NCBI GenBank assembly: GCA_002440665.1
Contig: DJUX01000037.1
Location: 1 to 64,000, forward strand
Source: Dechloromonas sp. UBA6271
Lineage (GTDB): Bacteria; Pseudomonadota; Gammaproteobacteria; Burkholderiales; Rhodocyclaceae
DNA: 64,000 nucleotides
Direction of reading: 5' to 3'
The position numbers and the translations under genes were made by a program. How positions within the stretch are numbered: the first letter of the stretch is position 1; each line of letters opens with the position of its first letter. Below the pieces are notes generated by a model. That model was not told the origin of the DNA and did no database searches. It saw only the letters and a program-made list of their open reading frames with translations. Shown here in pieces: positions 49,144 through 58,605 of this stretch.

Positions 49144-50272
49144 CGGCAAGCCGAGCCGCTTCTGGCCAAGGCTCCTGGTTTTTGCTTATGCCCTGCCGCG
49201 CCTGATCGTGAGGCGCCGGCGCCCGGAGAGCATCCGGCGCATCCTGGTCGCCCATCACCTGTTGCTCGGCGATACCATCATGCTGGCCGGCTTGCTGAAG
49301 AAACTGCGCCGCGACTATCCGGCGGCCGGGATCGACGTGCTGGTGCCCGTCGCCTGGTTGCCGATCTTTGCCGGGGCGCCTTACGGCGTGCGGGCCTTGC
49401 CCTATGACCCGCGTTCGCTCGCCAGCCAGCGCGAACTGCTTGCTTGCGGCCCCTACGAGTGGGCGCTGGTGCCTGCCGACAATCGCTGGTCGTGGGTGGC
49501 ATCGGCCATGGGCGCACGCTGGATCACCGCCTTTGCCGGTGGTCCGGGCGGCAGCAAGGACTGGCCGGTCGACGAGCATGTCGCTTGGCCGACAACGGCG
49601 GAGGCCTGGGGCGATATCGCCAGCCGGCTGGCGCCGGGGCAGGAACCGGCGCCATTTGTCCTCGGTGAATGGCCGGCGCCGGGGCAGTCGGCGGACGCCG
49701 CAGCGTTGCCGGCGGTGCGTTATGCCGTGCTGCATCTCGGGGCATCGAGCCCGCACAAGCTGTGGCCCGCCGAGCACTGGCGGGCGCTGGCCGAAGCCCT
49801 CGACGTGGCAGGGGTGCGAGTGGTGTGGTCGGCGGGGCCGCGCGAGCTCGATCTGGTGCGCGCGGTCGATGCCGAAGGACGATTTGTCAGCATGGCAGGG
49901 AAGCTCGACCTGGCCGGGTTGTGGCATCTGCTGGCCGGCGCTGCCGTGCTGGTCAGTCCGGATACCGGGGTCGCCCATCTGGCTCGTCTGACCGGTACAC
50001 CGGCGGTGGTGCTGTTCGGGCCCGGTTCGCCCATAATCTCGGGGCCGGGCCGTTTCTGGCGCGACAGCCCGTTTGCGGTCGTCTGGGTCGAGGATATTCC
50101 GTGTCGTGACCAGAACCTGATTTTTGAACGGCCCTTGCCATGGGTGCGCCATTGCTGGCGCAGTGTTGCCGAGTGCGGGAATCCGCGTTGTATCCAGCAG
50201 ATCGATGAAAACCGGGTGATGCAGGCTATCGAACGGGTTGCCGGCATTCGCCTTGGAAAGGATGGGAAATGA
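49136..50272 (+). CDS. GT9 heptosyltransferase-family protein
   Basis: A 378-residue GT9 fold protein. ILVAHHLLLGDTIMLAGLLKKL replaces the more usual RxDxxGD loop but keeps GD. LVSPDTGVAHLARLTGTPAVVLFGPGSP is the family C-terminal block. A Cys-rich end (CRDQNLIF ... CWRSVAECGNPRC) is notable. ATG at 49136 overlaps the asnB-type stop; a longer start 48 bp upstream is inside that gene. Confidence 0.85.
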   Translation: MASGKPSRFWPRLLVFAYALPRLIVRRRRPESIRRILVAHHLLLGDTIMLAGLLKKLRRDYPAAGIDVLVPVAWLPIFAGAPYGVRALPYDPRSLASQRELLACGPYEWALVPADNRWSWVASAMGARWITAFAGGPGGSKDWPVDEHVAWPTTAEAWGDIASRLAPGQEPAPFVLGEWPAPGQSADAAALPAVRYAVLHLGASSPHKLWPAEHWRALAEALDVAGVRVVWSAGPRELDLVRAVDAEGRFVSMAGKLDLAGLWHLLAGAAVLVSPDTGVAHLARLTGTPAVVLFGPGSPIISGPGRFWRDSPFAVVWVEDIPCRDQNLIFERPLPWVRHCWRSVAECGNPRCIQQIDENRVMQAIERVAGIRLGKDGK

Positions 50273-51423
50273 GTTCGGAAAATCAGCAAAAACGCCGCGT
50301 CGGCTTGTTCGTCGATTCGTTGATGGGCGGCGGGGCGGAGCGCGTGGCGCTGAATTTCGCCGAAAAATTCATCGAACTGGGGCACGATGCCCGCGTGTTT
50401 GTGCTGCATCCGCCGATCGAGCACAGTGTTGGTAGTGTGCCGATACATCTGGTGAGCGAGCAGGAGCGCTTGGCCGACTGGCGTCCGCTAAACAAGTGGC
50501 GTTATGCCCGGCGTATCCGCAAACTGGTCCGCGACATCGAGGCGGATGGCAAGCCTTTCGACTTCTTCATCTCGAACGCCGAGGATTCGGATCGTCTGAC
50601 CCGCATGGCCGGGCTGAAACCGGTGTTCATCCGCTACCGCAATTCGCTGGTCCATTTCCTGAACGCCAAGGTGGGCGATGCCAAGGGTTTCAAGCGCATT
50701 GTCCGCAAGACACGCTGGCTGAACAAATTCCGCAAGACCTACGGCGGGCATCTGGTCACCGTCTCGAAAGCCTTGCAGGATGAACTGATCAACACGGTCG
50801 GTCTAAAGCCGGCATCGATCACGACCATCTACAACCCGTTCAATTTCGAGCAACTGCGCCGGCTGGCCGCCGAACCGGCGGCGACGCCGACGCAGCCCTA
50901 CATCATCTACGCGGCCCGCCTGACGCCGCGCAAGCGCCAGGATTTGCTGTTGCGTGCCTATGCCCTGGCCGATATCAGCCTGCCCCTGGTGTTGCTGGGT
51001 GGCGTCAGCGGGCCGGAAGGCGTGGTGTACGAGACGGAGCTGCGCAAACTGGCGGCGGATCTGGGGATAACCGACCGGGTCATCTTCGAAGGTTTTCACC
51101 AGAATCCGTATCCATGGGTCAAGAAGGCGGCCTTGTTTGCCATGTCATCCGACAGCGAAGGGTTGCCGACCGTGCTCATCGAATCGCTGATCATCGGTAC
51201 GCCGGTGGTCAGTACCGACTGCCCGACCGGGCCGAGCGAAATCCTCACCGGAAATCTGGCGACCTTTCTTTCTCCAGTCGACGATGCGCCTGCGCTTGCT
51301 CGGAATATAAAGAGGGCGCTACAGTCATACCCGGCAATTGATGGCGAGCGTGTGGAGCGTTTTCGCAGCGACTACACAATCCGGTCCTATCTCACCCACT
51401 ACGAGGCCATTTCCAAGCGCTAA
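50269..51423 (+). CDS. GT4 glycosyltransferase
   Basis: A 384-residue GT-B enzyme with SLMGGGAERVALNFAEKF at the N-terminus, YAARLTPRKRQDLLLRAYAL, and the donor-site SSDSEGLPTVLIESLIIGTP (EX7E). Similar to N-acetylgalactosamine- or rhamnosyl-type transferases; substrate not assignable. Starts inside the last codons of the preceding gene and ends where the ligase gene begins. Confidence 0.88.
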   Translation: MSSENQQKRRVGLFVDSLMGGGAERVALNFAEKFIELGHDARVFVLHPPIEHSVGSVPIHLVSEQERLADWRPLNKWRYARRIRKLVRDIEADGKPFDFFISNAEDSDRLTRMAGLKPVFIRYRNSLVHFLNAKVGDAKGFKRIVRKTRWLNKFRKTYGGHLVTVSKALQDELINTVGLKPASITTIYNPFNFEQLRRLAAEPAATPTQPYIIYAARLTPRKRQDLLLRAYALADISLPLVLLGGVSGPEGVVYETELRKLAADLGITDRVIFEGFHQNPYPWVKKAALFAMSSDSEGLPTVLIESLIIGTPVVSTDCPTGPSEILTGNLATFLSPVDDAPALARNIKRALQSYPAIDGERVERFRSDYTIRSYLTHYEAISKR

Positions 51424-52695
51424 ATGCCGGCCCAAGACCACCTCCCCCAGATCAGCAAGTCATACCGAGTCGCCTGGTTGGTTGTCTCGCTCGTTCTGCT
51501 CGTCGGACCCATTGCAAATGCACCTGCCTTACGTCATGCCTTGCTGGTTGTCGCCATATTCTATTGCGGCAATGAAATAGTTCGCGGGCGGATCGAGCGT
51601 CGCTGGCTGATGATCTTTCTGCCTTGGATATTCGTCGTCCTGGCGTCGGCACTCTGGTCGCCCAGGCCGAAGACGACTTTGATCGACGCAACCTGGGAAG
51701 TGCTCGGCCCCATCTCGGCCGGCGTGCTGGCGATATCACTCTCATCGCGCGTTACTCCACGGTGGTTCACCTTCCCGTTCGCCGCACTGGCAATCGGCAG
51801 CCTGGCGAGCGTCATGGGCGGACTGCATGTGCATCTAGGCATCGAGCCAGGGTTGCCGGTCTGGATACTCAAGACCTATCCGGGGCGAGGTGTGGCGAGT
51901 ACGGTCGGCGTTCTGGTCGTGCTGATCGGAATATGGATGATGATTGGTGATCCTGGCGATGGTGATGATTCGCGGAATCGCCGGTGGCGCGCTGGCGGGG
52001 GGCTGATGGTGTTGCTTGGCCTCCTGTTGGGCATACTCGGGTACAACCGGATGTTCTGGTTCGCTGTCCTAGTCGGTCTGCTGCCGTGGCTGGTGCGGCT
52101 GAATGCCTATTCGTTGCGGATCCGCCTGCTTCTGCCTGTACTGTTGCTAACTGCCGGATTGACCGGAGTCATCTATTCCAGCGTCGTGATGAACGTCCAG
52201 CATGAAGCAGGTGTCGAAGATGCCGTCACGGTGCTGCAGGAAAAATATGCAAGTGACCCGCGCTGGATAATCTGGAGCGGCTGGGGCAAGGCCATCCTCG
52301 AGCAACCGGTGGCCGGATACGGTTATGGAACGCGAATTCTGCCGAGAATAGGCGAGATGAAAATTCCGGGCGGCATGAAGGATCCTGAGATTGCCCAGCA
52401 CCATGCTCATAATGTGTTTTTGAACGTCCTGGTTCAGACAGGTGCCTTGGGGTTAATTGCATTTCTATGGATGCTCACCGGATTGTTCCGTGAAATCCGC
52501 ATAACGGCTCGCGAGAGCGCCGGGGCAACCCGGGAGCGCTGGGCCTCTGTGGGTGCTGCTTCGTTGCTCCTGGGGGCATTGGCCAAGGCGCTGACGGACG
52601 ATTTCTATTGGGGGCCGGCAAATATCGTGATGTGGGTGTTCGTCGGACTTTTTCTTGGAGTGGCCGCGCACAAGGCTGGCCGGGAGCCGAATTGA
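51424..52695 (+). CDS. O-antigen ligase / Wzy-like membrane protein
   Basis: A 423-residue polytopic protein with about 10-12 hydrophobic helices. The large periplasmic loop near 270-330 contains GYGYGTRILPRIG and HHAHNVFLNVLVQTGALGL, the His-containing WaaL/Wzy_C signature. It joins O-antigen or a single sugar unit to lipid A-core, or polymerises O-units. The start ATG directly follows the previous TAA. GC is a little lower than its neighbours, common for such genes. Confidence 0.88.
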   Translation: MPAQDHLPQISKSYRVAWLVVSLVLLVGPIANAPALRHALLVVAIFYCGNEIVRGRIERRWLMIFLPWIFVVLASALWSPRPKTTLIDATWEVLGPISAGVLAISLSSRVTPRWFTFPFAALAIGSLASVMGGLHVHLGIEPGLPVWILKTYPGRGVASTVGVLVVLIGIWMMIGDPGDGDDSRNRRWRAGGGLMVLLGLLLGILGYNRMFWFAVLVGLLPWLVRLNAYSLRIRLLLPVLLLTAGLTGVIYSSVVMNVQHEAGVEDAVTVLQEKYASDPRWIIWSGWGKAILEQPVAGYGYGTRILPRIGEMKIPGGMKDPEIAQHHAHNVFLNVLVQTGALGLIAFLWMLTGLFREIRITARESAGATRERWASVGAASLLLGALAKALTDDFYWGPANIVMWVFVGLFLGVAAHKAGREPN

Positions 52696-52755
52696 CTTCC
52701 CCCATCCGGCTATTTTCCTGTTGCTCGAAAACTGAATAAGGCGCTACCGATTGTC

Positions 52756-53811
52756 GTGACTGATATAAAGAAGATTCTCGTCATCCGGCGCGACAACATC
52801 GGTGACCTCATCTGCACCACGTCGCTGTTTAGCGCGCTGCGCGCCCGCTTCCCGGGTGCCCGCATTGATGCGCTGGTCAATAGCTATAACCAGCCGGTGC
52901 TGGAGCGAAATCCGGATATCGACCACGTTTATGCCTACACCAAGGCCAAGCACCGCGAAGACGGGGAGAGCGTCCTGGGAATTTACGGACGGCGCATCCG
53001 GCTGATGCTCGGCTTGCGCGCCCAGGGCTATGACTGCGTGGTGCTGGCCAATGACGGTGACACGAAGCGCACCTTGAAGCTCGCGCGCTGGATCGCCCCG
53101 CGGCAGGTCATCGGTTATGGCGTGCCTGGCGAAGCGATCGATCGCCGTCTGGATACGCCGCTGACGCTTGATCCCCGGCACCGGCATTCGGTGGAGATTG
53201 CCTTTGCCTTGCTGGCGCCGCTCGGAATCGTGGGAACGCCGCCGGCAATGAAACTGGTGCCGGATCCCGAGATACTTCAACGTGTCCGGAATTTGCTGGA
53301 TACCCAAGCCGGCAAGGTAGGCGGGCCGACCATCGCCATTCACGTCAGCGCCCGCAAAGCGCCTCAGCGCTGGCCGACCGAGCGCTTCATCGCCCTGATG
53401 CGGCAACTGCATGTGCGCTGCAACGCCCGCTTCATGCTTTTCTGGGCGCCGGGGGGCAGCGACAATCCGATGCATCCGGGGGACGACGACAAGGCCCGCG
53501 AGATCGTCGCGGCGACCGCAGGCCTGCCCGTCCTGGCCTACCGGACGGAAAGCCTGGACGAGCTGATTGGCGGCATCGCCGCCTGCGACAGCATGATCTG
53601 TTCGGATGGCGGGGCGATGCACGTCGGTGCCGCGCTCGGCAAGCCGATCGTCTGTTTCTTCGGCAATTCGGATGCCGCCCGCTGGCATCCGTGGGGCGTG
53701 CCGCATCAACTGCTGCAACCGCCATCTCTAGACGTAAACGACATTTCGGTGGCGGAGGCGATGAGCGCCTGCGAGCGCCTGGGCATCGTGGATTCGCCGA
53801 CCGGCGCCTGA
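52756..53811 (+). CDS. GT9 heptosyltransferase-family protein
   Basis: A 351-residue GT9 protein starting at GTG. ILVIRRDNIGDLICTTSLFSAL carries the canonical RxDxxGD loop; CSDGGAMHVGAALGKPIVCFFG is the C-terminal sugar-nucleotide block. Third GT9 in this cluster, separated by 60 bp from the ligase gene. Acceptor unknown. Confidence 0.88.
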   Translation: MTDIKKILVIRRDNIGDLICTTSLFSALRARFPGARIDALVNSYNQPVLERNPDIDHVYAYTKAKHREDGESVLGIYGRRIRLMLGLRAQGYDCVVLANDGDTKRTLKLARWIAPRQVIGYGVPGEAIDRRLDTPLTLDPRHRHSVEIAFALLAPLGIVGTPPAMKLVPDPEILQRVRNLLDTQAGKVGGPTIAIHVSARKAPQRWPTERFIALMRQLHVRCNARFMLFWAPGGSDNPMHPGDDDKAREIVAATAGLPVLAYRTESLDELIGGIAACDSMICSDGGAMHVGAALGKPIVCFFGNSDAARWHPWGVPHQLLQPPSLDVNDISVAEAMSACERLGIVDSPTGA

Positions 53812-53814
53812 GAT

Positions 53815-53835
53815 TGCCGGGGGTACTGTCCGGCA
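53815..53835. other. Hairpin between convergent genes
   Basis: TGCCGG and CCGGCA flank a 9-base loop in the 37-bp gap between the GT9 gene and the end of polA. No T-run on either side, so it is only a possible weak bidirectional terminator. Confidence 0.4.
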
Positions 53836-53848
53836 CGGCGTAGTCAAC

Positions 53849-56569
53849 TCAGTGCGCCGCTTCCCAGTTCGGCCCGACGCCGACCTCGACGACCAGCGGT
53901 ACCTTGAGTTCGGCGACCTGACTCATCAGGCGCGGCAGTTGAGTGCGCACTTCGCTCAATTCGTCGTCCGGCACTTCGAGCAGCAGCTCGTCATGGACTT
54001 GCAGAATCAGGCAACTTTTCCGGGTTGACCGCAACAGCCAGTCCTGGACGGCGATCATTGCCAGCTTGATCAGGTCGGCGGCGGTGCCTTGCATCGGCGC
54101 ATTGATCGCGGCGCGTTCCGCGCCCTGGCGGCGCATCGCCTGGCTGGAACGAATCTCGGGGAACCACAGGCGGCGGCCGAAGGCGGTTTCGACGTAGCCC
54201 TTGTCGCGCGCCGTCTGGCGGGCTTCTTCCATGTAGCGGGCGACGCCGGGGTAACGGGCGAAGTAACGGTCGATGTAGGTCTGCGCGGCGCTGCGTTCCA
54301 GCCCGAGCTGACGGGCGAGGCCGAAGGCGCTCATGCCGTAGATCAGGCCGAAGTTGATGCTCTTGGCCACGCGGCGCTGGTCGGGGCCGACTTCGAGCGG
54401 GGTGACGCCGAAGATTTCGCCGGCGGTGGCGCGGTGCACATCCTCGCCGTGGGCAAAAGCCTCGAGCAGACGTTCGTCGCCCGAGAGGTGGGCCATGATG
54501 CGCAGCTCGATCTGCGAGTAGTCAGCCGAGACGATGCTGCTGCCCGACGGCGCAATGAAGGCGGTGCGAATCTTCCGGCCTTCCTCGCTGCGTACCGGGA
54601 TGTTCTGCAGGTTGGGATCGCTGGAAGCGAGACGGCCGGTGACCACGGAGGCCTGCGAGAAGTGAGTGTGCACTCTGCCGGTTTCGGAGTTGATCATGCG
54701 CGGCAGCTTGTCGGTGTAGGTGCCTTTCAGCTTGGCCAGGCTGCGGTGCTCGAGCAACAGCTTGGGCAATGGGTAGTCGAGCGCCAGTTCGGAGAGCACT
54801 TCCTCGTCGGTCGACGGGCCGCCGGAGGCGGTCTTCTTCTTGACCGGTAGGCCGAGCTTGGTGAACAGGATTTCGCCGAGCTGCTTGGGCGAGGCGAGGT
54901 TGAAGGGCTGGCCAGCGATTTCGTAGGCCTGCGCTTCCAGCGCCATGATCTTCTGGCCGATTTCGTGGCTTTGCCGGGCCAGTGTGTCGCCGTCGATCAG
55001 GATGCCGGTACGCTCCATTTGCCAGATGACCTGGCGGGCCGGCATTTCGATCTCGTGGTAGATGCGCGACAGGCCGGGTTCGCCGGTGAAGCGCGGGTGC
55101 AGTGCCTGATGCACGCGCAGGGTGACATCGGCGTCTTCTGCCGAGTAGGTGGCGGCGCGCTCGATGTCGACCTGGTCGAAAGTGATCTGCTTGGCGCCCT
55201 TGCCGCACAGGTCTTCGTAGGCGATGGTGTCGAGGCCGAGATGGCGCGTGCATAGCTGGCCGAGGTCGTGGCCCTTGTCGGACTCGATGACGTAGCTCTG
55301 CAGCATGGTGTCGTGGGCGATGCCGGCCAGCGCGATGCCGTGGTTGGCGAAGACGTGCTGGTCGTACTTGGCGTTTTGCAGCACTTTCATGTGGTCGCCG
55401 GCTTCCAGCCAGGGTTTCAGCCTGGCCAGCACTTCCGCGCGTGGTAACTGGTCGGCGACGCCGGGGGCGGTGTGGGCGAGCGGGATGTAGCAGGCTTCGC
55501 CGACCTTGACCGACAGCGAGACACCGACGATGCGGGCGGCGAAGGAGTCGAGGCTGGTGGTTTCGGTATCGAGGGCGGTCAGTTCGGCGGCGTCGATCTT
55601 GGCCAGCCAGGCATCGAATTGCGGCCAGCTCAGGACGGTTTCGTAGGCAACATCAATTTTGCCTGGGAGCGCTGGAGTGGCGGTGTCGGAGACCGTGCGT
55701 GCCGGGATATCGGCGGCTGCTTCCGGACCGTCGATATCGGCCAGCCACGACCGGAACTGGTAGCGCGTGTAGAGCTCGCGCAGCGTGGCGACATCGGGTG
55801 ATGTTGCGGTCAGCGTGTTCGGTGCCGGCAAATTCGACAGGTCGCAGGCGACGGTCACCAGTTTTTTGCCGAGCGGTAAAAAGCCAAGATGGTCGCGCAG
55901 GTTCTGGCCGACGACGCCGCCGATTTCATCGGCATGGGCGACGATGCCGTCGAGCGAGCCGTATTGCTCAAGCCATTTGAGCGCCGTTTTCGGGCCGCAC
56001 TTGGCGACACCCGGCACGCCATCGACCGTATCGCCAACCAGCGCCAGATAATCGACGATCTTGCCCGGCGGCACGCCGAACTTGGCCTCGACGCCGGCTT
56101 CGTCGAGCAGTTCGTTGCTCATCGTGTTGTACCAGCGGACCTGCGGGCTGACCAGTTGGGTCAGGTCCTTGTCGCCGGTGGAAATCAGGGTATTTATGCC
56201 GTCGACCGCAGCATTCGTCGCCAGCGTGCCGATCACGTCGTCGGCCTCGACGCCGTCGACTATCAGCAGCGGCCAGCCGGCGGCCTTGATCGCGGCGTGC
56301 AGCGGTTCGATCTGGCCGATCATGTCTTCCGGCATCGGTGGCCGGTGCGCCTTGTATTCCGGGAACCAGTCGTCGCGGAAAGTCTTGCCCTTGGCGTCGA
56401 AAACGACGGCCTTGTAGTCCGCCTTGTAGTCGCTTTCCAGACGACGTAGCATGTTCAGTACGCCGTACAGCGCGCCGGTCGGCTCGCCGGCCTTGTTGCG
56501 CAGGTCGGGCAGGGCGTGGAAAGCGCGGTAGAGATAGGACGAGCCGTCCACCAACAACAAGAGAGGCAT
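53849..56569 (-). CDS. polA: DNA polymerase I
   Basis: A 906-residue PolI with all three domains. The 5'-3' exonuclease (about 1-290) has VDGSSYLYRAFHAL and the Asp-rich VDGVEADDVIGTLA. The 3'-5' proofreading domain (about 310-500) keeps ALDTETTSLD. The polymerase domain has SADYSQIELRIMAHLSGD (motif A), RRVAKSINFGLIYGMSAFGL (motif B) and VHDELLLEVP (motif C). Two copies of the interspersed motif and one weaker copy lie inside it. Divergent from the LOG gene, whose start is only 5 bp away. Confidence 0.97.
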   Translation of the reverse strand: MPLLLLVDGSSYLYRAFHALPDLRNKAGEPTGALYGVLNMLRRLESDYKADYKAVVFDAKGKTFRDDWFPEYKAHRPPMPEDMIGQIEPLHAAIKAAGWPLLIVDGVEADDVIGTLATNAAVDGINTLISTGDKDLTQLVSPQVRWYNTMSNELLDEAGVEAKFGVPPGKIVDYLALVGDTVDGVPGVAKCGPKTALKWLEQYGSLDGIVAHADEIGGVVGQNLRDHLGFLPLGKKLVTVACDLSNLPAPNTLTATSPDVATLRELYTRYQFRSWLADIDGPEAAADIPARTVSDTATPALPGKIDVAYETVLSWPQFDAWLAKIDAAELTALDTETTSLDSFAARIVGVSLSVKVGEACYIPLAHTAPGVADQLPRAEVLARLKPWLEAGDHMKVLQNAKYDQHVFANHGIALAGIAHDTMLQSYVIESDKGHDLGQLCTRHLGLDTIAYEDLCGKGAKQITFDQVDIERAATYSAEDADVTLRVHQALHPRFTGEPGLSRIYHEIEMPARQVIWQMERTGILIDGDTLARQSHEIGQKIMALEAQAYEIAGQPFNLASPKQLGEILFTKLGLPVKKKTASGGPSTDEEVLSELALDYPLPKLLLEHRSLAKLKGTYTDKLPRMINSETGRVHTHFSQASVVTGRLASSDPNLQNIPVRSEEGRKIRTAFIAPSGSSIVSADYSQIELRIMAHLSGDERLLEAFAHGEDVHRATAGEIFGVTPLEVGPDQRRVAKSINFGLIYGMSAFGLARQLGLERSAAQTYIDRYFARYPGVARYMEEARQTARDKGYVETAFGRRLWFPEIRSSQAMRRQGAERAAINAPMQGTAADLIKLAMIAVQDWLLRSTRKSCLILQVHDELLLEVPDDELSEVRTQLPRLMSQVAELKVPLVVEVGVGPNWEAAH

Positions 56570-56574
56570 GAGAA

Positions 56575-57303
56575 GTGACGGAAAGCGATAAGCTGGTTAT
56601 GGGGGTGGAATCCGAGGCGCTGCTGCAATCGGCTTCGGCCCGGGAGTCCTGGCGGATTTTCGGCATTATGTCAGAGTTCGTCGAGGCGACCGAACGCCTG
56701 GCGGCGATCAAGCCGGCGGTGACCGTTTTCGGCAGCGCACGCGTCGCGCCGGGTTCGCCGTATTACGATCTGACCGAAAGGACGGCGCGCCTGCTCTCCG
56801 ATTCCGGGTTTTCAGTCATCTCCGGTGGTGGCCCCGGCATCATGGAAGCCGCCAACAAGGGCGCCTTCTACGGCAAGTCGCCATCGGTCGGTCTGAACAT
56901 CCAGTTGCCGCACGAGCAGGCCAACAACCACTATCAGGACATCTCGCAGACTTTCCGCCATTTCTTCGCGCGCAAGTACATGTTCGTCCGCTTCGCCAGC
57001 GCTTATGTCGTGATGCCCGGTGGTTTCGGCACGCTGGACGAGTTGATGGAAGCGCTGACGCTGATCCAGACCGGCAAGGCGCGCAAGATTCCGCTGATCC
57101 TGGTGTGCACCGATTTCTGGCAGGGGATGATCGACTGGTTCAAGGCAAGACTGGTCGCGGAGGGGATGGTTGATCCCGAGGATATCAAGCTGATCCAGCT
57201 GATCGACGAGCCGGAACAGGTCGTCGAGGCAATATTCAAACACTACGAGGCGCGCCCGTTCGCTCCGCTGCCCGCCGAGCGCGAGTTGATGCTCAACCTG
57301 TAA
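56575..57303 (+). CDS. LOG-family (lysine decarboxylase-like) nucleotide 5'-monophosphate phosphoribohydrolase
   Basis: A 242-residue Rossmann protein of the TIGR00730/LOG family. SGGGPGIMEAANKGA and PGGFGTLDELMEALT are the signature motifs. Members cleave cytokinin-type or purine nucleoside 5'-monophosphates. The GTG at 56575 is preferred because GAGAGG lies about 7 bases upstream; ATG at 56599 has no RBS. Its start is 5 bp from the divergent polA start, so both promoters must lie within each other's coding sequence. Confidence 0.9.
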   Translation: MTESDKLVMGVESEALLQSASARESWRIFGIMSEFVEATERLAAIKPAVTVFGSARVAPGSPYYDLTERTARLLSDSGFSVISGGGPGIMEAANKGAFYGKSPSVGLNIQLPHEQANNHYQDISQTFRHFFARKYMFVRFASAYVVMPGGFGTLDELMEALTLIQTGKARKIPLILVCTDFWQGMIDWFKARLVAEGMVDPEDIKLIQLIDEPEQVVEAIFKHYEARPFAPLPAERELMLNL

Positions 57304-57336
57304 TAGAATCGGGGGCAAATTATCAAGGAACGATCC

Positions 57337-57669
57337 ATGCGCCATATTCTCCCCGTCATTCTGCTTGCCGCCATGCCCGTCTGGGCCCAACAGCCGAGCG
57401 ATCTGCAGCCGCTGCCCGCCGTGCCGCCCCCGCCGCCGGGCATGGAGGCCTTCGATGAGGCACTCGAGCCGCAGGTCACCATCGTCAAGACCGAGCGCGA
57501 AACCCGCGAGGAATTCCGCGCCAACGGCCGGCTCTACATGGTCAAGGTGACACCAGCCATCGGCCCGGCTTATTTTCTGGTGGATCAGCAGGGCGACGGC
57601 AACTTTGTCCAGAGGGACACCATGGGGCCGGCAGTGCGGCCGCCGATGTGGATTTTGCGTTCCTGGTAA
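57337..57669 (+). CDS. DUF2782 exported protein
   Basis: A 110-residue protein with a short signal peptide (LAAMPVWAQQ). A Pro-rich linker (LPAVPPPPPGME) is followed by a small beta domain with VTIVKTERETREEFRANGRLYMVKVTP and a GPAYFLVDQQGDG turn. This is the DUF2782 pattern common beside polA/thrB in betaproteobacteria; function unknown. RBS AAGGA precedes the ATG. Confidence 0.88.
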   Translation: MRHILPVILLAAMPVWAQQPSDLQPLPAVPPPPPGMEAFDEALEPQVTIVKTERETREEFRANGRLYMVKVTPAIGPAYFLVDQQGDGNFVQRDTMGPAVRPPMWILRSW

Positions 57670-57672
57670 ATC

Positions 57673-58596
57673 TTGTCGGTCTACACCACCGTCGGGCGCG
57701 ATGAGCTGACGGCCTGGCTCGCGCCGCTCGGCGCGGGGGGGCTTGACGATTTCGCCGGCATTGCCGCCGGCATGCAGAACTCCAACTATTTCGTGACGGC
57801 CGGCGGGCGCCGCTGGGTGCTCACCCTCTTCGAGCACCTGGCACCGCGCGAACTGGATTTCTACCTGGCCTTGCAGGATCATCTGGCGGCTCACGGAATT
57901 CCCTGCCCGCGGCCACTGGCTACGGGTGACGGACATTTCTGGCGGGTGCTGGCCGGCAAGCCGGCGGCCTTGTTTACCTGCCTGCCGGGGGCCGGCGTCG
58001 AGGCGCCGACGTCCGACCATTGCCGGATGCTGGGTGAAATGCTGGCACGCCTGCATCTCGCCGGTGCGGATTTCCCTTCGCCCTTGCCGAATCCTTGTGG
58101 CGCCGCTTGGCGTGATACTGCCGGGCGGGCGCTGGCGCCGTTGCTGACGGCCGACGAGCGCGGTCGACTGCTTGCCGAGCTCGATTTTCAGTCCGCCCAG
58201 GATTATTCCGCATTGCCGCGCGGCATCGTCCACGGCGATCTCTTCCGCGACAATGCGCTGTGGCAGGACGGCAGCCTCAGCGGGGTGCTCGATTTTTATT
58301 TCGCCGGCGAGGACAGCCTGTTGTTCGATCTGGCGGTTGTTGCCAACGATTGGTGCGCCGATGCGCAACGCTTGCAGGCGCTGTTCGCCGGCTACCGAGC
58401 CTTGCGCCAGATGGTGCCGGCGGAAGAGGCGGCATGGCCGGCCATGCGCCGCGCCGCCGCGCTGCGCTTCTGGCTGTTGCGGCTGGAGGTTCGGCACTAT
58501 CCGCGCCCCGGCGCTGTGGTAACGATCAAGGACCCCGACCATTTCGGCAGCCTTTTGCAGCGTCTTTGCCTTGCCCCGGAAAGACTCCCCCGTTAG
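57673..58596 (+). CDS. thrB: Homoserine kinase (ThrB, aminoglycoside-phosphotransferase fold)
   Basis: A 307-residue type II homoserine kinase that phosphorylates homoserine for threonine synthesis. GIVHGDLFRDNALW is the catalytic loop (Asp about 196) and GVLDFYFAGEDSLLFDLAV carries the metal-binding Asp. Start is TTG at 57673, 3 bp after the DUF2782 stop, giving the usual SVYTTV N-terminus. Draws on the same homoserine as metX. Confidence 0.93.
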   Translation: MSVYTTVGRDELTAWLAPLGAGGLDDFAGIAAGMQNSNYFVTAGGRRWVLTLFEHLAPRELDFYLALQDHLAAHGIPCPRPLATGDGHFWRVLAGKPAALFTCLPGAGVEAPTSDHCRMLGEMLARLHLAGADFPSPLPNPCGAAWRDTAGRALAPLLTADERGRLLAELDFQSAQDYSALPRGIVHGDLFRDNALWQDGSLSGVLDFYFAGEDSLLFDLAVVANDWCADAQRLQALFAGYRALRQMVPAEEAAWPAMRRAAALRFWLLRLEVRHYPRPGAVVTIKDPDHFGSLLQRLCLAPERLPR

Positions 58597-58605
58597 CATC
58601 CCGGT

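Noticed and set aside
46366..49149. A 927-codon open frame on the minus strand across the glycosyltransferase and asparagine-synthase-like genes
   Set aside because: It is antisense to two clear enzymes with intact motifs. Its translation is low-complexity Arg/Gln/Gly/Ala-rich with no recognisable domain, as expected for antisense frames in GC-rich DNA.
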